Shown: piece by piece, positions 41,482 through 51,109 of the stretch
Numbering within the stretch: position 1 is the first letter of the stretch
Layout of the letters: every line of letters starts with the position of its first letter
Origin: SSF53 sp036170535
Lineage (GTDB): Bacteria; Spirochaetota; Leptospiria; Leptospirales; Leptonemataceae
Length of the DNA: 64,000 nt
Assembly: GCA_036170535.1 (NCBI GenBank)
Contig: JAVHPJ010000242.1
Coordinates: 1 to 64,000 of the forward strand
Direction: 5' to 3'
The notes under the pieces: model-generated
Seen by the model: only the letters and a program-made list of their open reading frames with translations
Databases searched by the model: none
Told to the model about the DNA's origin: nothing
Made by a program: the position numbers and the translations under genes

Positions 41482-41901
41482 TCAGTTCAAATGCTCCAGC
41501 TGAAAGTCGAGCGGGTCCAATTCGGACCAGTCCGCCTCTGGGAGCAGCGCCGCGAAGAGCAGCGCGCCGGTGTTAGTCAGTCGGCTGTCGGCGACGACCT
41601 CGTCCAGCTGGACATGGCAGGCGATGATTTCGCGCTGTGCGCGCGCGCCGGCCGCGGAGAGCTTCTCCTCCAGGCGTTGCAAGGCCAGAATGGAGATCTC
41701 CCCGCCGAGTTTCCAGTAGGCAATCGGCCGCGTGATGTGCGTATTCGGATCCTGCTGCAGGAACACCAGCTCATCGCCGACCGCGCCGAAATTTCTCAGG
41801 GAAAAAAGTACGCCGCATGAGTCGGGCGTCACCGCCGTCGTAATTCCATACAGTTTCGAAAGGAAATCGGCGCGCAAGCCGTCGTGCGTGGACTTAAGCA
41901 T
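41482..41901 (-). CDS. Small protein of unknown function, operon with receiver
   Basis: A 139-residue soluble protein with no signal peptide or membrane helix. Visible are a strand-rich half (CGVLFSLRNFGAVGDELVFLQQDP) and a helical half (ISILALQRLEEKLSAAGARAQREI). It is not recognised, but its operon position before a lone receiver suggests a phosphatase, adaptor or effector partner. CheX/CheC-type phosphatases have a different conserved helix (ExxN), which is not visible here. Confidence 0.6.
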   Translation of the reverse strand: MLKSTHDGLRADFLSKLYGITTAVTPDSCGVLFSLRNFGAVGDELVFLQQDPNTHITRPIAYWKLGGEISILALQRLEEKLSAAGARAQREIIACHVQLDEVVADSRLTNTGALLFAALLPEADWSELDPLDFQLEHLN

Positions 41902-42069
41902 ATCGTCAGGAGACGACCGCAGTCCGCTAAAGTCGACACCGCAGCAGTTTAGACGGGTTAGAAGAACGTTAAAAAGACATTACAAATTGGAAGTCGTTGG
42001 CCAGGGCGGCCTCGTACTTTTCCCCGGAAATCGGGCTTGGCGGCGGCGCTCGGCTGGTTTTATTGAGGC

Positions 42070-42354
42070 ATGGAAGCTCCCGGCGAGTGCTGCGTTCAGA
42101 AGGACTCAGCCCAAATACTTACGCGATTTTCGGACGGCGGCTATCACGCGCGTTGCCGCGTTTGCGGCAGAAGTTACCTGTCGGGAGAGCTGTATTACGA
42201 CGAGTTGTGCATCGAGCCGATCAACTTTCATTTCTGGAAAGAGGCGGACAACGCGCCGGACGCGAGTCTCGGCCTGGCCGATTATATACTTGCCAACAAG
42301 CCCTATTACGCGCGAAACCTGCGCACAGGGAAGATCTATCAACGTGTGGATTGA
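42070..42354 (+). CDS. Small CxxC protein of unknown function
   Basis: A 94-residue protein with CRVCGRSY near residue 29 and further Cys residues in GECCVQ, so a zinc site is possible though a full four-Cys ribbon is not clear. The rest is acidic and aromatic (YYDELCIEPINFHFWKEAD). No family is recognised. An in-frame stop just upstream (42064) fixes the start at or after 42070. The stop overlaps the GTG start of the next gene by 11 bp, so the two are likely translationally coupled. Confidence 0.55.
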   Translation: MEAPGECCVQKDSAQILTRFSDGGYHARCRVCGRSYLSGELYYDELCIEPINFHFWKEADNAPDASLGLADYILANKPYYARNLRTGKIYQRVD

Positions 42355-43492
42355 TTCTGTCAGGCTGCGTCTGCGCGCCCTCCGGGTTGCGCTATTTGCG
42401 CTCGCATTGTTTACCGGATTAAACTTCGCATTATACAGCCAGCGCGAGACGCTGGCGACGCTGCGCGACGCCGATCGCTTTGTGTGGCGCGAAAAGATTG
42501 CGTTTGTGCGCTCCGGAGGCCTGGCGAACGTTGAGCGGCTGGCCCTGGGCGACAGTCAAACCATGAGCGCGCTGTGGCCGGACGCCTTCGTCGCCGAGCG
42601 CAGTCGCTTTTATAATCTGGGTTTGCCCGCTGCGCAACCCGAGGCGCACCTCGCGCTGCTGCGCCATCTGCCGCGCGCTCCGGCGGGCGAGCCGTTGGCT
42701 CTGGTCAATATTGGTCCGTATTCGCTAATGCGCAGTCACGTGACGCGCACCTTCGAAAGCTATTATCGCGACGAGCTTTTGCGGTACGATCTGGGGCGGG
42801 CGATTGTGCGGCATCGTGCGCTGGCGGGCGGCGCGGGCGCGTGGTTGCATCAGGGGCTCCTGCATCTTCCAGCGTACGATCTGCACTTCGCCTTGCATCC
42901 CTGGATTGCGCCTGGCGAACGGACGCTTGTAGCCGACATTCCCTTTCTCGAGCTGCGCAAAAACCCGACGCTGCTGCCCTCCGCGCAGTACAACGCATAT
43001 CTGCGCAAGGCCGGCGCGCCGGAGGCTACGCTGGCGGCCGCGCTGGAACAAAACTCGATTCTGCGCGCGCGACTGCGCGAGTTTCGCGGGTTCTGGACCT
43101 GGCGCAATTATGCAAACCCCGTCAGCGCGGAATGTCGCTCCGATCCTGCGGCGCTCGCGGGCCGGGCGCCCGGTTTTGATTTTCGCCCGCGCCCGGAAGC
43201 CGTGGAGGCGTGGCGCGCGTTTCTGACCGAACTCAAGACGCGCGGCTACCGCATCGTCCTGTTTCGTCCGCCTTTTTCGCCGGCCTGGGAGCGGTCGCCG
43301 GGCGCAGCGGAATTTTATCGGCTGGCGGATGAACAAATCGCCGCTCTGGCGGCGGAAACCGGCGCCCTCGTTGCGCCGCTTGCGCCGGCCGCGCTGCTGG
43401 ATCCGGCGACCGATTTCCAGGATCTCACGCATCTGAGTCCCTGCGGCGCCCGCCGCTACAGCGCCTTTCTCGCGAGTTTTCTGGAACGCTGA
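42344..43492 (+). CDS. DUF1574-like SGNH-type membrane-anchored protein
   Basis: From GTG 42344 the protein has 382 residues: a signal-anchor (about 11-30, VALFALALFTGLNFALYS), then a SGNH-like fold with block I LALGDSQTMSALWP (GDS, nucleophile Ser) and the C-terminal DLTHLSPCGARRYS carrying a DxxH-type Asp and His. This combination is typical of DUF1574 and AlgJ/AlgX-related proteins, which in leptospires often accompany membrane O-acyltransferases and transfer acetyl groups to surface polymers. No MBOAT partner is in the window. The frame continues upstream to 41732 but overlaps the opposite gene, so GTG 42344 is preferred. Confidence 0.7.
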   Translation: MWIDSVRLRLRALRVALFALALFTGLNFALYSQRETLATLRDADRFVWREKIAFVRSGGLANVERLALGDSQTMSALWPDAFVAERSRFYNLGLPAAQPEAHLALLRHLPRAPAGEPLALVNIGPYSLMRSHVTRTFESYYRDELLRYDLGRAIVRHRALAGGAGAWLHQGLLHLPAYDLHFALHPWIAPGERTLVADIPFLELRKNPTLLPSAQYNAYLRKAGAPEATLAAALEQNSILRARLREFRGFWTWRNYANPVSAECRSDPAALAGRAPGFDFRPRPEAVEAWRAFLTELKTRGYRIVLFRPPFSPAWERSPGAAEFYRLADEQIAALAAETGALVAPLAPAALLDPATDFQDLTHLSPCGARRYSAFLASFLER

Positions 43493-43587
43493 CAGCGCGG
43501 TTGCGGCGTGGGACCGCGGACCCGGCCGCTTGAAAAAACCATGACAGGCGGCCCGGACGGCGATTCATTGCCGGTGCGCATTCTCCT

Positions 43588-45651
43588 ATGAAACGTCGGG
43601 TACTCGTCACCTCCGCACTGCCGTACGCCAACGGTCCCATTCACCTGGGCCACCTGGTGGAGTATATTCAAACGGACATCTGGGTGCGCTACCTGCGCCT
43701 GAAGAACGCCGAGGCGTATTATTTTTGCGCCGATGATACGCACGGGACGCCGGTGATGCTTGCTGCAACCCGGGAGGGCGTTACGCCGGACGAACTGGTC
43801 GAGCGCGTACAGCGCGAACACTATCGCGACCTGAGCGGCTTCGGCGTTGAGTTTGATCTCTATTACACCACGAACTCGCCTGAAAATCGCGAACTGGCCA
43901 GCGCCATCTATCTCAAAGCAAAAGCCGCCGGCCATATTGCGCGCCGAAACGTAAGCCAGCTGTATTGCGAAAACAATCAAAAGCACAAGCCGATGTTTTT
44001 GCCGGACCGTTTTGTCAAGGGCGTTTGCCCGAATTGCGGGGCGCTTGACCAGTACGGCGATTCGTGCGAAGTTTGCGGTGCAACTTACTCGCCGCACGAC
44101 TTAAAAGATCCGCACTGTGCGTTATGCGGTTCGGTTCCGACGCTGCGCGACAGCGAGCATCTCTTCTTTAAACTGGGCGACTTTCAGAAGTTCCTTAAAG
44201 ATTGGATCAGCGCGCCGGGGCGCGTCGATCCGGGCGTGCTCAAAAAGATGAGCGAGTGGCTGGACGGCGAGCTGCGCGACTGGGATATCAGCCGCGACGG
44301 GCCGTACTTCGGCTTTGAGATTCCGGAAGAATCGAACAAGTTTTTTTACGTGTGGCTTGATGCGCCGATCGGCTACATGGCGGCCTCCCGCAACTACTTT
44401 GTCGGGAAAAATCGCGCGGCGGACTGGGACGCATTCTGGAAGCGCGACGACGAAACCGAAGTGTATCACTTCATCGGCAAGGACATTGTTTATTTTCACA
44501 CGCTTTTCTGGCCGGCCGTGCTGCATGCCGGCGGCTACCGGGCGCCGAGCGCCGTTTTTGTGCATGGCTTTCTTACGCTGAACGGCGAAAAGATGTCCAA
44601 AAGCCGCGGCACTCTGCTGCGCGCGGAGACGTACCTGCGTTTTCTGAATCCGGAAGCGCTGCGGTACTATTATGCTGCGCGTCTGGGCGGCGCGCTGGAT
44701 GATATCGATCTTTCCGCGACTGACTTTATCCAGAAGTGGAACGCGGACGTGGTGGGCAACCTGGCCAACATCTTTTCGCGCCTGGCGTCCGGCATTGCAA
44801 AGAAACTCGACTTTACGCTGGCGGCAGGACTTTCGCCGGAAGGCGAAGCCCTGTTCGCCGCCAGCGCGGCCGCCGTGAAGGAAATCGACGCGGCTTACGA
44901 GAGCCGCAGCTACGCGCGCGTTGTGCGCGAAATCAATCAGGTTGGCGCAGCTATCAATCGCTTTGTCAACGACGCCGCCCCGTGGAATCAGATTAAAACC
45001 GATCCGGAGGCGGCGCGCCAGACGCTCACGGACGCATTGCAGGCGACGCGGCCCTTGATCGTTGCGCTCAAACCGATTCTGCCGCAGTTCGCCGCCGGAC
45101 TGGAAACATTGCTTGCCGCGCCGCCGCTGGATTTTCAGAACTTTGCGGATCGCTTTGCGCCGCTCCATCGCATTAATGCCTACGAACATCTGGTAAAACG
45201 CATCGAGGAATCGGACTTTAACGCCATGCTGGAAGAAGAAAAAAAAATCAGCGCCGCAGCCGCAGCGCCGGCGCTCGCAACGCCACAGCCCGCAAAGCCG
45301 CAACCGGCCCCCGCTCAGACGCCGGGCCTCATCACGATCGACGATCTGGCCCGCGTTGATTTACGCGTGGGTAAGATACTTGAAGCTGAGCTGATCGAAG
45401 GCGCCGATCGTTTGCTGGCTTTGCGCGTCGATCTGGGCGAGGAGCGTCCGCGCAGCGTGATCGCCGGCATACGCGCCGCGTATCAGCCGGCGGATCTGAT
45501 CGGCCTGTCAGTTGCGGCCGTCGCCAACCTGGAGCCGCGCAAGATGAAGTTCGGCGTGTCGGAAGCGATGTTACTGGCGGCCGGCGAGGGCGAGTCGCTG
45601 AGTCTGTTTACGCCGCATCGCAGCGCGAAACCGGGCGATCGACTGCGTTGA
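43588..45651 (+). CDS. metG: Methionyl-tRNA synthetase
   Basis: MetG charges methionine onto initiator and elongator tRNA-Met. The 687-residue protein is the long, dimeric type. It has the Rossmann start LVTSALPYANGPIHLGHLVEY with HLGH (the HIGH signature), a zinc knuckle CPNCGALDQYGDSCEVCG plus CALCG, the catalytic loop KMSKSRGT, a helical anticodon-binding domain, an Ala/Pro/Lys linker (about 555-575) and a C-terminal tRNA-binding (EMAP/Trbp111) domain DDLARVDLRVGKILEAE...RKMKFGVSEAMLL. All are intact. A terminal TGA overlaps a TTG from which the next gene's frame is open, but that gene more likely starts at 45738. Confidence 0.98.
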   Translation: MKRRVLVTSALPYANGPIHLGHLVEYIQTDIWVRYLRLKNAEAYYFCADDTHGTPVMLAATREGVTPDELVERVQREHYRDLSGFGVEFDLYYTTNSPENRELASAIYLKAKAAGHIARRNVSQLYCENNQKHKPMFLPDRFVKGVCPNCGALDQYGDSCEVCGATYSPHDLKDPHCALCGSVPTLRDSEHLFFKLGDFQKFLKDWISAPGRVDPGVLKKMSEWLDGELRDWDISRDGPYFGFEIPEESNKFFYVWLDAPIGYMAASRNYFVGKNRAADWDAFWKRDDETEVYHFIGKDIVYFHTLFWPAVLHAGGYRAPSAVFVHGFLTLNGEKMSKSRGTLLRAETYLRFLNPEALRYYYAARLGGALDDIDLSATDFIQKWNADVVGNLANIFSRLASGIAKKLDFTLAAGLSPEGEALFAASAAAVKEIDAAYESRSYARVVREINQVGAAINRFVNDAAPWNQIKTDPEAARQTLTDALQATRPLIVALKPILPQFAAGLETLLAAPPLDFQNFADRFAPLHRINAYEHLVKRIEESDFNAMLEEEKKISAAAAAPALATPQPAKPQPAPAQTPGLITIDDLARVDLRVGKILEAELIEGADRLLALRVDLGEERPRSVIAGIRAAYQPADLIGLSVAAVANLEPRKMKFGVSEAMLLAAGEGESLSLFTPHRSAKPGDRLR

Positions 45652-45737
45652 ACGAGCGTCGGGAAGCGGGCGTGCGCTGCAATTCTGTTGACGCTTGTCG
45701 GAGTGCGCGCGAGTCTTCCCGCTCGGGAGTCTGCGTG

Positions 45738-48700
45738 GTGAAACAACGGGGCATACTGACGTTCGGCGCCCTGTTGGGCGCGCTGATTTTCATGCTGACG
45801 CCGTCCGGCGCCCTTTACGCCCAACTGGTTCCCCAGGGTTTCGCCAGCTGGAAAAGCCTGCGCACGGAGCATTTCTGGATCCACTTCCCGGAGGGCCAGG
45901 AGGCCTTTGCGCGTCGCACCGCAACGATTGCCGAAAAGATCCACGCCGAACTTGAGCCGCGCTATAAGTCCGGCGCAAGCGAGACCCACATCGCATTAGT
46001 TTTTGGTTCCGACCTGGTGAATGCGTTTGCGACGCCGGCCGGACTGGACCAGATTGTGTTGTTTCTGGATAATCCCCAGGCGGGCGATTTTTCCCGGTAT
46101 GATCTCTGGGCGGAGCTATTGATCCGCCACGAATACGTCCATATCCTCACGCTGCGCCAATGGGACTTTGAGCGCGGTACGCTAGCCGCGCTGCGCATCC
46201 TGTTCGGCATTCCGCCCAATTTGCTTTCGCCGCCGGCGATGATCGAGGGTTCGGCGGTTTACGAAGAGAGTCGCCCGGGCAAGGGACGCGTGGACGATCC
46301 GCGCACGCGCATGATCGTGCGCAGCGCCATACTGGAAGATCGCTTTCCGTCGCTCACCGAGCTCATGATCGGTTCGTTTCGGTGGCCGCTGGGCAACACT
46401 TACTATCTATATGGCGGTCGTCTGCTGACGTATTTGAGCGAAAAACACGGCCACAATTTCTCGCCCGATTATTGGGCGCGGGATGCGATTCCGATCGATG
46501 TCGGCAGCCGCATGCGCGTAACGACGCTCGGTCGCGCGTACACGGAGTACCGTGAAAAAGAACTGGCCGAATTTAATCGCGAAATTGCCGCCATTCGCGC
46601 GCGGGGAGTTACGCCTTTTGAGCGTTTGACGGCCGACGGTTTTTCTAAGGACTTTCTGTATATCGGAGCGGACGGGGCCCCGCGTTACTTCGCCGCGCCC
46701 TCCGATCGGATGTCGGGCTTGTACCGCTTGAATCCCGACGGTGAGACGCAACGCCTGCGGCGCTTACGCGATGCGCGCGGCTTCGCCGAAGCCGGCGGTC
46801 GCAGCGTCTACAGCGAAGAGCATTATTTTGGATACGGGTTCGCCTTTCGCTACGAATTGTACGACGGCGACCGGTCGCTGTTTCTCAAGCGGCTGGCGCC
46901 CGGACGCAGCATCAGCTATCCTTCGTTGAGTCCCGACGGCGCGCGCCTGTACTATATTGAGCGTGATGATCGGCGGCGCTATCTCAAGTCGGCGACGCTG
47001 AGCGAAGACGGCGAACCGGCCGAAGAGGTCACGCTGCTGGAAACGCCGCTTACCGGCATTCTGCAGTTCACGGCGATTTCTCCGGACGGCCGATATCTGG
47101 CGACCCTGGTGCGCAGCGGCGAACGCGGCGAGGGATCGTTGGCGCTCTGCGACCTTACGCGGACGCCGGCGACGTGTCGGCGACTCGTGGGCGGACCGGG
47201 CGTAAAGGCGCAGCCGCGTTTTTCTACGGACGGCGCATCGCTCTATTTTTCGTCCGACGCGGACGGCGTTTACAATTTGTATCGGGTCGGCCTGAGCGAC
47301 GGCGCTGTACGGCGCGTGACAAATTTGCTGGGCGGCGCCTTTTATCCGGCGCCGGCCGAGGACGGGCTTTACGCGATCGGGTATTTCGGCGGCGGCTTTG
47401 ACATTGTGCGCTTTAACTACGCCGATCTGAAGTCCGAGCCGAGCGACTTGTTTTTGCGCGGCGGCGAAGACGATCTGGTCGCGCCGCCGGGCGCCGGCCC
47501 GGGCGAAGCCGAAGAGGATAATTTTTTCGGCGCGGACGGCGAATTGCCCGGCGCTGGCGCCGGCTCGACCGACGGCGCAATTGCGGACTACAATCCCTTG
47601 CTGCGCTTTACGCCCTATCTGGGCGGCGTGTTCGGGCCGGTCAGCAGTGTGAATCTCGTCTTGTTCGGCCGTGATCCGCTCTTTCGCCATCTTTTTGTCG
47701 CCGGGATCGGCCTGGGCTATCCCGATCCGGTCGCCGTCGTCGCGTACGATTATTTGCGTTTCTCCGCCGGCATCGGCGGCGTCTATTATACGAACTATTT
47801 TAAAAGCGATCGCAATCCGGGCTGCCAGCGCGAAGACGATCCGCTGCGTTTCCTGTGCGACGACAAGTATGCGCGCTTTGAACAGGCGCGCGCCTACTTG
47901 CGATACATCGATCAAGGTCGGTTTTTTTCGAGTCAGATTCTGTTGGGGTACGCGCACCAGAAAATCCGCAATGCGCGCCAACTGCGCAGCATCGACTACG
48001 AGGCGCGCGATCTGAATCTCAGCGGACCCAGCGCCGCGCTATTACTGGGCGATGTGAATTATTTTCCGGAGTCGATCAGTCCGGAGCTGGGCTGGACGCT
48101 GATTCTCGAAACGGACTATTACACGCGGCCGGAAAGCAAAGATCGCCTGGAGCGCGACGTACAGCATTCCGTGGAGTACGGCGTCGCCGAGGGCGGGCTG
48201 GCCGTGTATTTGCCGTCCTTCTGGGCGCATCATGTGAATCATCTGGGCGCGTACGGCTACGGCAGCTACGGACCCGACCGCGAGACTCAAAGCGTTCCGC
48301 TGAGCCGCCTGGTGCGCGGTCTGGGGGCGACGCGCTCGCCGCGCGATCATGCTGCGGCCGCGTTGACGTATGAGTACCGCTTGCCGTTATTTTTTATGAT
48401 CACGTCTATTTTTGAGGAAAACCCTTCCGTGCGCTTACGGCAGAGCGGCTTGCATCTGTTCGCCGACTACGGCACGGTATTTGATAAGCGCCCGTATCGC
48501 GAAGACTGGACTCTTTCGTACGGCGCCGCTTTGACCTTCAATCTGGATATCCTCTGGTTGGCGTTTAATGAAATGAAACTTACCGTTGCGCGCGGGACGG
48601 GGCCGGCCGGCGAAACCCACGTTTATTTCAGCTTCAGCGCCGAGTTCAGTCCCGACGTTATCGGCGCGGATGGCCGCTCCAATCCGATCACGACGCCGTA

Positions 48701-48776
48701 TCGGCCGCCGTCGCTTGCGGATCGCGAGCACGCCGGGTATTTCCGCGAAAGTCGGTTGGGCGGGCGGCTGCAATGA
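45738..48776 (+). CDS. Outer-membrane peptidase / beta-propeller / barrel protein
   Basis: Start chosen at GTG 45738, preceded by GGGAG at 8-bp spacing and followed by a signal peptide (VKQRGILTFGALLGALIFML ... ALYA), giving 1012 residues; the frame opens at 45648. The N-terminal domain carries a peptidase-MA/gluzincin site with HEYVH at 131-135 and Glu170 in AMIEGSAVYEE. Next come repeated propeller blades (LSPDGARLYYIERDD, ISPDGRYLATLVRSG, FSTDGASLYFSSDADG), an acidic Gly linker (about 600-640), and a C-terminal half rich in alternating strands ending in an aromatic-rich barrel-like region. This three-part layout suggests a surface or outer-membrane peptidase or its inactive relative. The next gene overlaps its stop by 4 bp. 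Confidence 0.75.
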   Translation: MKQRGILTFGALLGALIFMLTPSGALYAQLVPQGFASWKSLRTEHFWIHFPEGQEAFARRTATIAEKIHAELEPRYKSGASETHIALVFGSDLVNAFATPAGLDQIVLFLDNPQAGDFSRYDLWAELLIRHEYVHILTLRQWDFERGTLAALRILFGIPPNLLSPPAMIEGSAVYEESRPGKGRVDDPRTRMIVRSAILEDRFPSLTELMIGSFRWPLGNTYYLYGGRLLTYLSEKHGHNFSPDYWARDAIPIDVGSRMRVTTLGRAYTEYREKELAEFNREIAAIRARGVTPFERLTADGFSKDFLYIGADGAPRYFAAPSDRMSGLYRLNPDGETQRLRRLRDARGFAEAGGRSVYSEEHYFGYGFAFRYELYDGDRSLFLKRLAPGRSISYPSLSPDGARLYYIERDDRRRYLKSATLSEDGEPAEEVTLLETPLTGILQFTAISPDGRYLATLVRSGERGEGSLALCDLTRTPATCRRLVGGPGVKAQPRFSTDGASLYFSSDADGVYNLYRVGLSDGAVRRVTNLLGGAFYPAPAEDGLYAIGYFGGGFDIVRFNYADLKSEPSDLFLRGGEDDLVAPPGAGPGEAEEDNFFGADGELPGAGAGSTDGAIADYNPLLRFTPYLGGVFGPVSSVNLVLFGRDPLFRHLFVAGIGLGYPDPVAVVAYDYLRFSAGIGGVYYTNYFKSDRNPGCQREDDPLRFLCDDKYARFEQARAYLRYIDQGRFFSSQILLGYAHQKIRNARQLRSIDYEARDLNLSGPSAALLLGDVNYFPESISPELGWTLILETDYYTRPESKDRLERDVQHSVEYGVAEGGLAVYLPSFWAHHVNHLGAYGYGSYGPDRETQSVPLSRLVRGLGATRSPRDHAAAALTYEYRLPLFFMITSIFEENPSVRLRQSGLHLFADYGTVFDKRPYREDWTLSYGAALTFNLDILWLAFNEMKLTVARGTGPAGETHVYFSFSAEFSPDVIGADGRSNPITTPYRPPSLADREHAGYFRESRLGGRLQ

Positions 48777-49798
48777 GCGCAAAGCGGAGCGGAGACGATT
48801 TCGCCGAATCGCGCGCCGGACGCTTATGCGCGGCGCATCTGGCTCACGAGCTGGCCCGTTTCTCGGACGCAACGCTGACGACGGAATTGCGCGTCGAACT
48901 GGCCGCGATTTGCGATACGCTCGCAGTCACGCCGTTTGCGAAACTGCTGCCGGAAGCGGAGGCGGTTGTGCGCCTGCTGGCGGCTCTGCGCGAATCGCCG
49001 AGCGGCGGCGCGGCCGGGCGCCTGGGCGAAGAGCTGCTGCTGGCGGCGGTCCAGGAGCTGGCGACGCGTCCTGAGACGTACGGCGATGCGCTTTCGCGCG
49101 ACGCCTGGTTTCATCTTGCGGAGGACCTGGCGGAAGACGAACTGATTCGCACGACGTTGATTCATGCAAGCGTGAATAACCCGGTTTTTGCCATGTTAAT
49201 CGCGGAGGTGCTCTACAACGGCATCAGCGATTTTCTCAACGAAAGCGGACGCGTGACGCAAATGATTCCCGGCATGGCCAGTCTCTTGAAGGCGGGGCAG
49301 AGCCTGCTGGGCGCCGGTTTTGAAAGGACGGTAAAGGAATTTATCCAGAAGAATGCGGATCGAACCATCCAGACTTCCGAGAAGTTTCTGCTGCGCAGCC
49401 TGAAGCCCGAAACCGTGCGCGACGCGGCGGATAAGATCTGGCGGGACTTCGCCGCGCGTCCCGTGTCCGAAGCCCGGGCATTTTTGCCCGCCGAGAAACT
49501 GCCGCGCTACGGGGAAGCGCTCGCCCTGTTCTGGTCCGAACTGCGCCGCCAGCCGCTATTCGAAGCGGTTGTGCGCGCGACGACCCGCCGGTTCTACGCC
49601 CTGCGCGGGGAAGAAAGCGTTCTGGATTTGCTGGCCACAGCCGGGCTGGATCGCGAGCGATTTATTGAGGAAGGAGAACGCGCGCTGCAACCGCTCTTTG
49701 TCGCAGCGCGCGATTCAGGGCTGCTGGAAGCGCGCATTCGCGAGCGGCTGGAAACCTTTTATCGTTCCGCGGATGCGGCGCGCATTCTCGACGCCTGA
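48773..49798 (+). CDS. Protein of unknown function, coupled to the barrel protein
   Basis: A 341-residue soluble, largely helical, Ala/Leu/Glu/Arg-rich protein with no signal peptide or recognised motif. A central segment ASVNNPVFAMLIAEVLYNGISDFLNES is the most conserved-looking part. The ATG overlaps the stop of the peptidase/barrel gene as ATGA, so the two are co-translated. Its role is probably tied to that surface protein, such as assembly or regulation, but that is inference. Confidence 0.6.
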   Translation: MSAKRSGDDFAESRAGRLCAAHLAHELARFSDATLTTELRVELAAICDTLAVTPFAKLLPEAEAVVRLLAALRESPSGGAAGRLGEELLLAAVQELATRPETYGDALSRDAWFHLAEDLAEDELIRTTLIHASVNNPVFAMLIAEVLYNGISDFLNESGRVTQMIPGMASLLKAGQSLLGAGFERTVKEFIQKNADRTIQTSEKFLLRSLKPETVRDAADKIWRDFAARPVSEARAFLPAEKLPRYGEALALFWSELRRQPLFEAVVRATTRRFYALRGEESVLDLLATAGLDRERFIEEGERALQPLFVAARDSGLLEARIRERLETFYRSADAARILDA

Positions 49799-49849
49799 GC
49801 GGGGTCCGGGGCGCGCCGCCTGGTCGCCGGGTCCGCCTGCGGGGCGGTC

Positions 49850-51109
49850 TCAACGCGCGAGGGTTTCGCGCACCGCGTGGATCACATCGTCGGCGTCCTC
49901 GCGGGTCATTGCGCTGTAAATCGGAAGAGACACGATCTGCGCATAAATCCGTTCGGAATTGGCAAAGTCGGACTTTTTCAGGCCGTAGCTCTTGCGGTAA
50001 CGAGTGAGCCGATACAGCGGAATAAAGTGCAGACTCACCGCGACGTTGCGCGCATACATCTCTTCCACAAAGCGATCGCGCGTAATTCCCGCTTCCGGCG
50101 AAATCTCAATCGTGTACAGATGGCAGGAGCTTCCCGTGGACTCCGGATTTAAACGCAGGCCCGGCAGCTCCGCGAGCGCATCGGAGTAACGCGCATGGAT
50201 AAGGCGTCGCGCGGCCAGCATATCGGCGCTGCGCGTCAATTGCACGCGGCCCATGGCGGCCGCCATGTCCGTCAGGTTGTATTTGTAACCGGGCTCGGTC
50301 ACGTCGTAATGCCAGCGCTTGCGGCCGTAGGTCTGGCCCTTGATGCCGTGCAGGCGCATGCGGCGGATTCGTTCCGCATCGCGATCATTGGAAAGCGTAA
50401 GCATGCCGCCTTCGCCGGTGGTCAGATTTTTGGTGGCATAAAAGCTGAAGGCGCTTGCGTCGGCCAGGCCGTCCGCGCCGATCATTTTGCCGGCGTATTC
50501 GCTGGGAAAGGCGTGCGCCGCATCATCGATCAGCTTGAGGCCGTATTCGCGGGCGAAGCCGCGCAGGGCGGCCATGTCGCAGGGGCGTCCGCCCAGATGC
50601 ACCGGCGCCAGCGCGCGTATGCGGCGACCGCTGGCCTTGTGAATGAGCGCCCGATTTTTCCAACGGCACTGACGTTTTACAAACTCACGAGCGATTTCGA
50701 TGTCGAACAGATAGGTGTCGCGATTTACATCGAGAATGATCGGCAGCGCGCCGCTGTATTCAAAGACTTCGGCGGTCGCCGTGAAGGTCATCGCCGGAAT
50801 GAGCACGGCGTCCTCCGGGCCGATCTTCCAGGCGGCCGCTGCGAGATGCATCGCAGCCGTGCAGGAGTTTACCGCGATGGCGTGTTTTGCGCCCACGCGT
50901 GCGGCGAATTCGGTTTCAAAAGCCAGGGTTTCCGGACCGGAGGTCAACCAGCCGGAGCGCAGGACGCGGGTCACAGCGGCGATTTCTTCGCGGCCAATAT
51001 CGGGGCGCGCAAAGTAGAGCTTCCGGGATCGCAGACGCCGCGCCGTCGCGGACGCGGTCAGCGGAACTGTGCGGGCCAGATCGCTATTTGCGGGAAGTTC
51101 CATCGGCAT
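49850..51109 (-). CDS. DegT/DnrJ/EryC1/StrS-family sugar aminotransferase
   Basis: A 419-residue PLP-dependent aminotransferase of the sugar-modifying family. It has the substrate loop GWLTSGPETLAFETEF, the PLP site VNSCTAAMHLA, LIDDAAHAFPSEY, the Schiff-base lysine in SFYATKNLTTGEGGM, and MAAAMGRVQL near residue 300. These enzymes convert a UDP- or dTDP-4-keto (or 3-keto) sugar to the amino sugar for surface polysaccharide or glycoconjugates. About 35 N-terminal residues before YFARPDIGREEI are unusual, so a start further in may be true. It is divergent from the epimerase and lies in the polysaccharide cluster. Confidence 0.9.
   Translation of the reverse strand: MPMELPANSDLARTVPLTASATARRLRSRKLYFARPDIGREEIAAVTRVLRSGWLTSGPETLAFETEFAARVGAKHAIAVNSCTAAMHLAAAAWKIGPEDAVLIPAMTFTATAEVFEYSGALPIILDVNRDTYLFDIEIAREFVKRQCRWKNRALIHKASGRRIRALAPVHLGGRPCDMAALRGFAREYGLKLIDDAAHAFPSEYAGKMIGADGLADASAFSFYATKNLTTGEGGMLTLSNDRDAERIRRMRLHGIKGQTYGRKRWHYDVTEPGYKYNLTDMAAAMGRVQLTRSADMLAARRLIHARYSDALAELPGLRLNPESTGSSCHLYTIEISPEAGITRDRFVEEMYARNVAVSLHFIPLYRLTRYRKSYGLKKSDFANSERIYAQIVSLPIYSAMTREDADDVIHAVRETLAR

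Noticed and set aside
41732..42343. N-terminal extension of the DUF1574-like frame
   Set aside because: It overlaps the opposite-strand gene at 41482-41901 and the 94-residue gene, and lacks the hydrophobic anchor that starts after GTG 42344.
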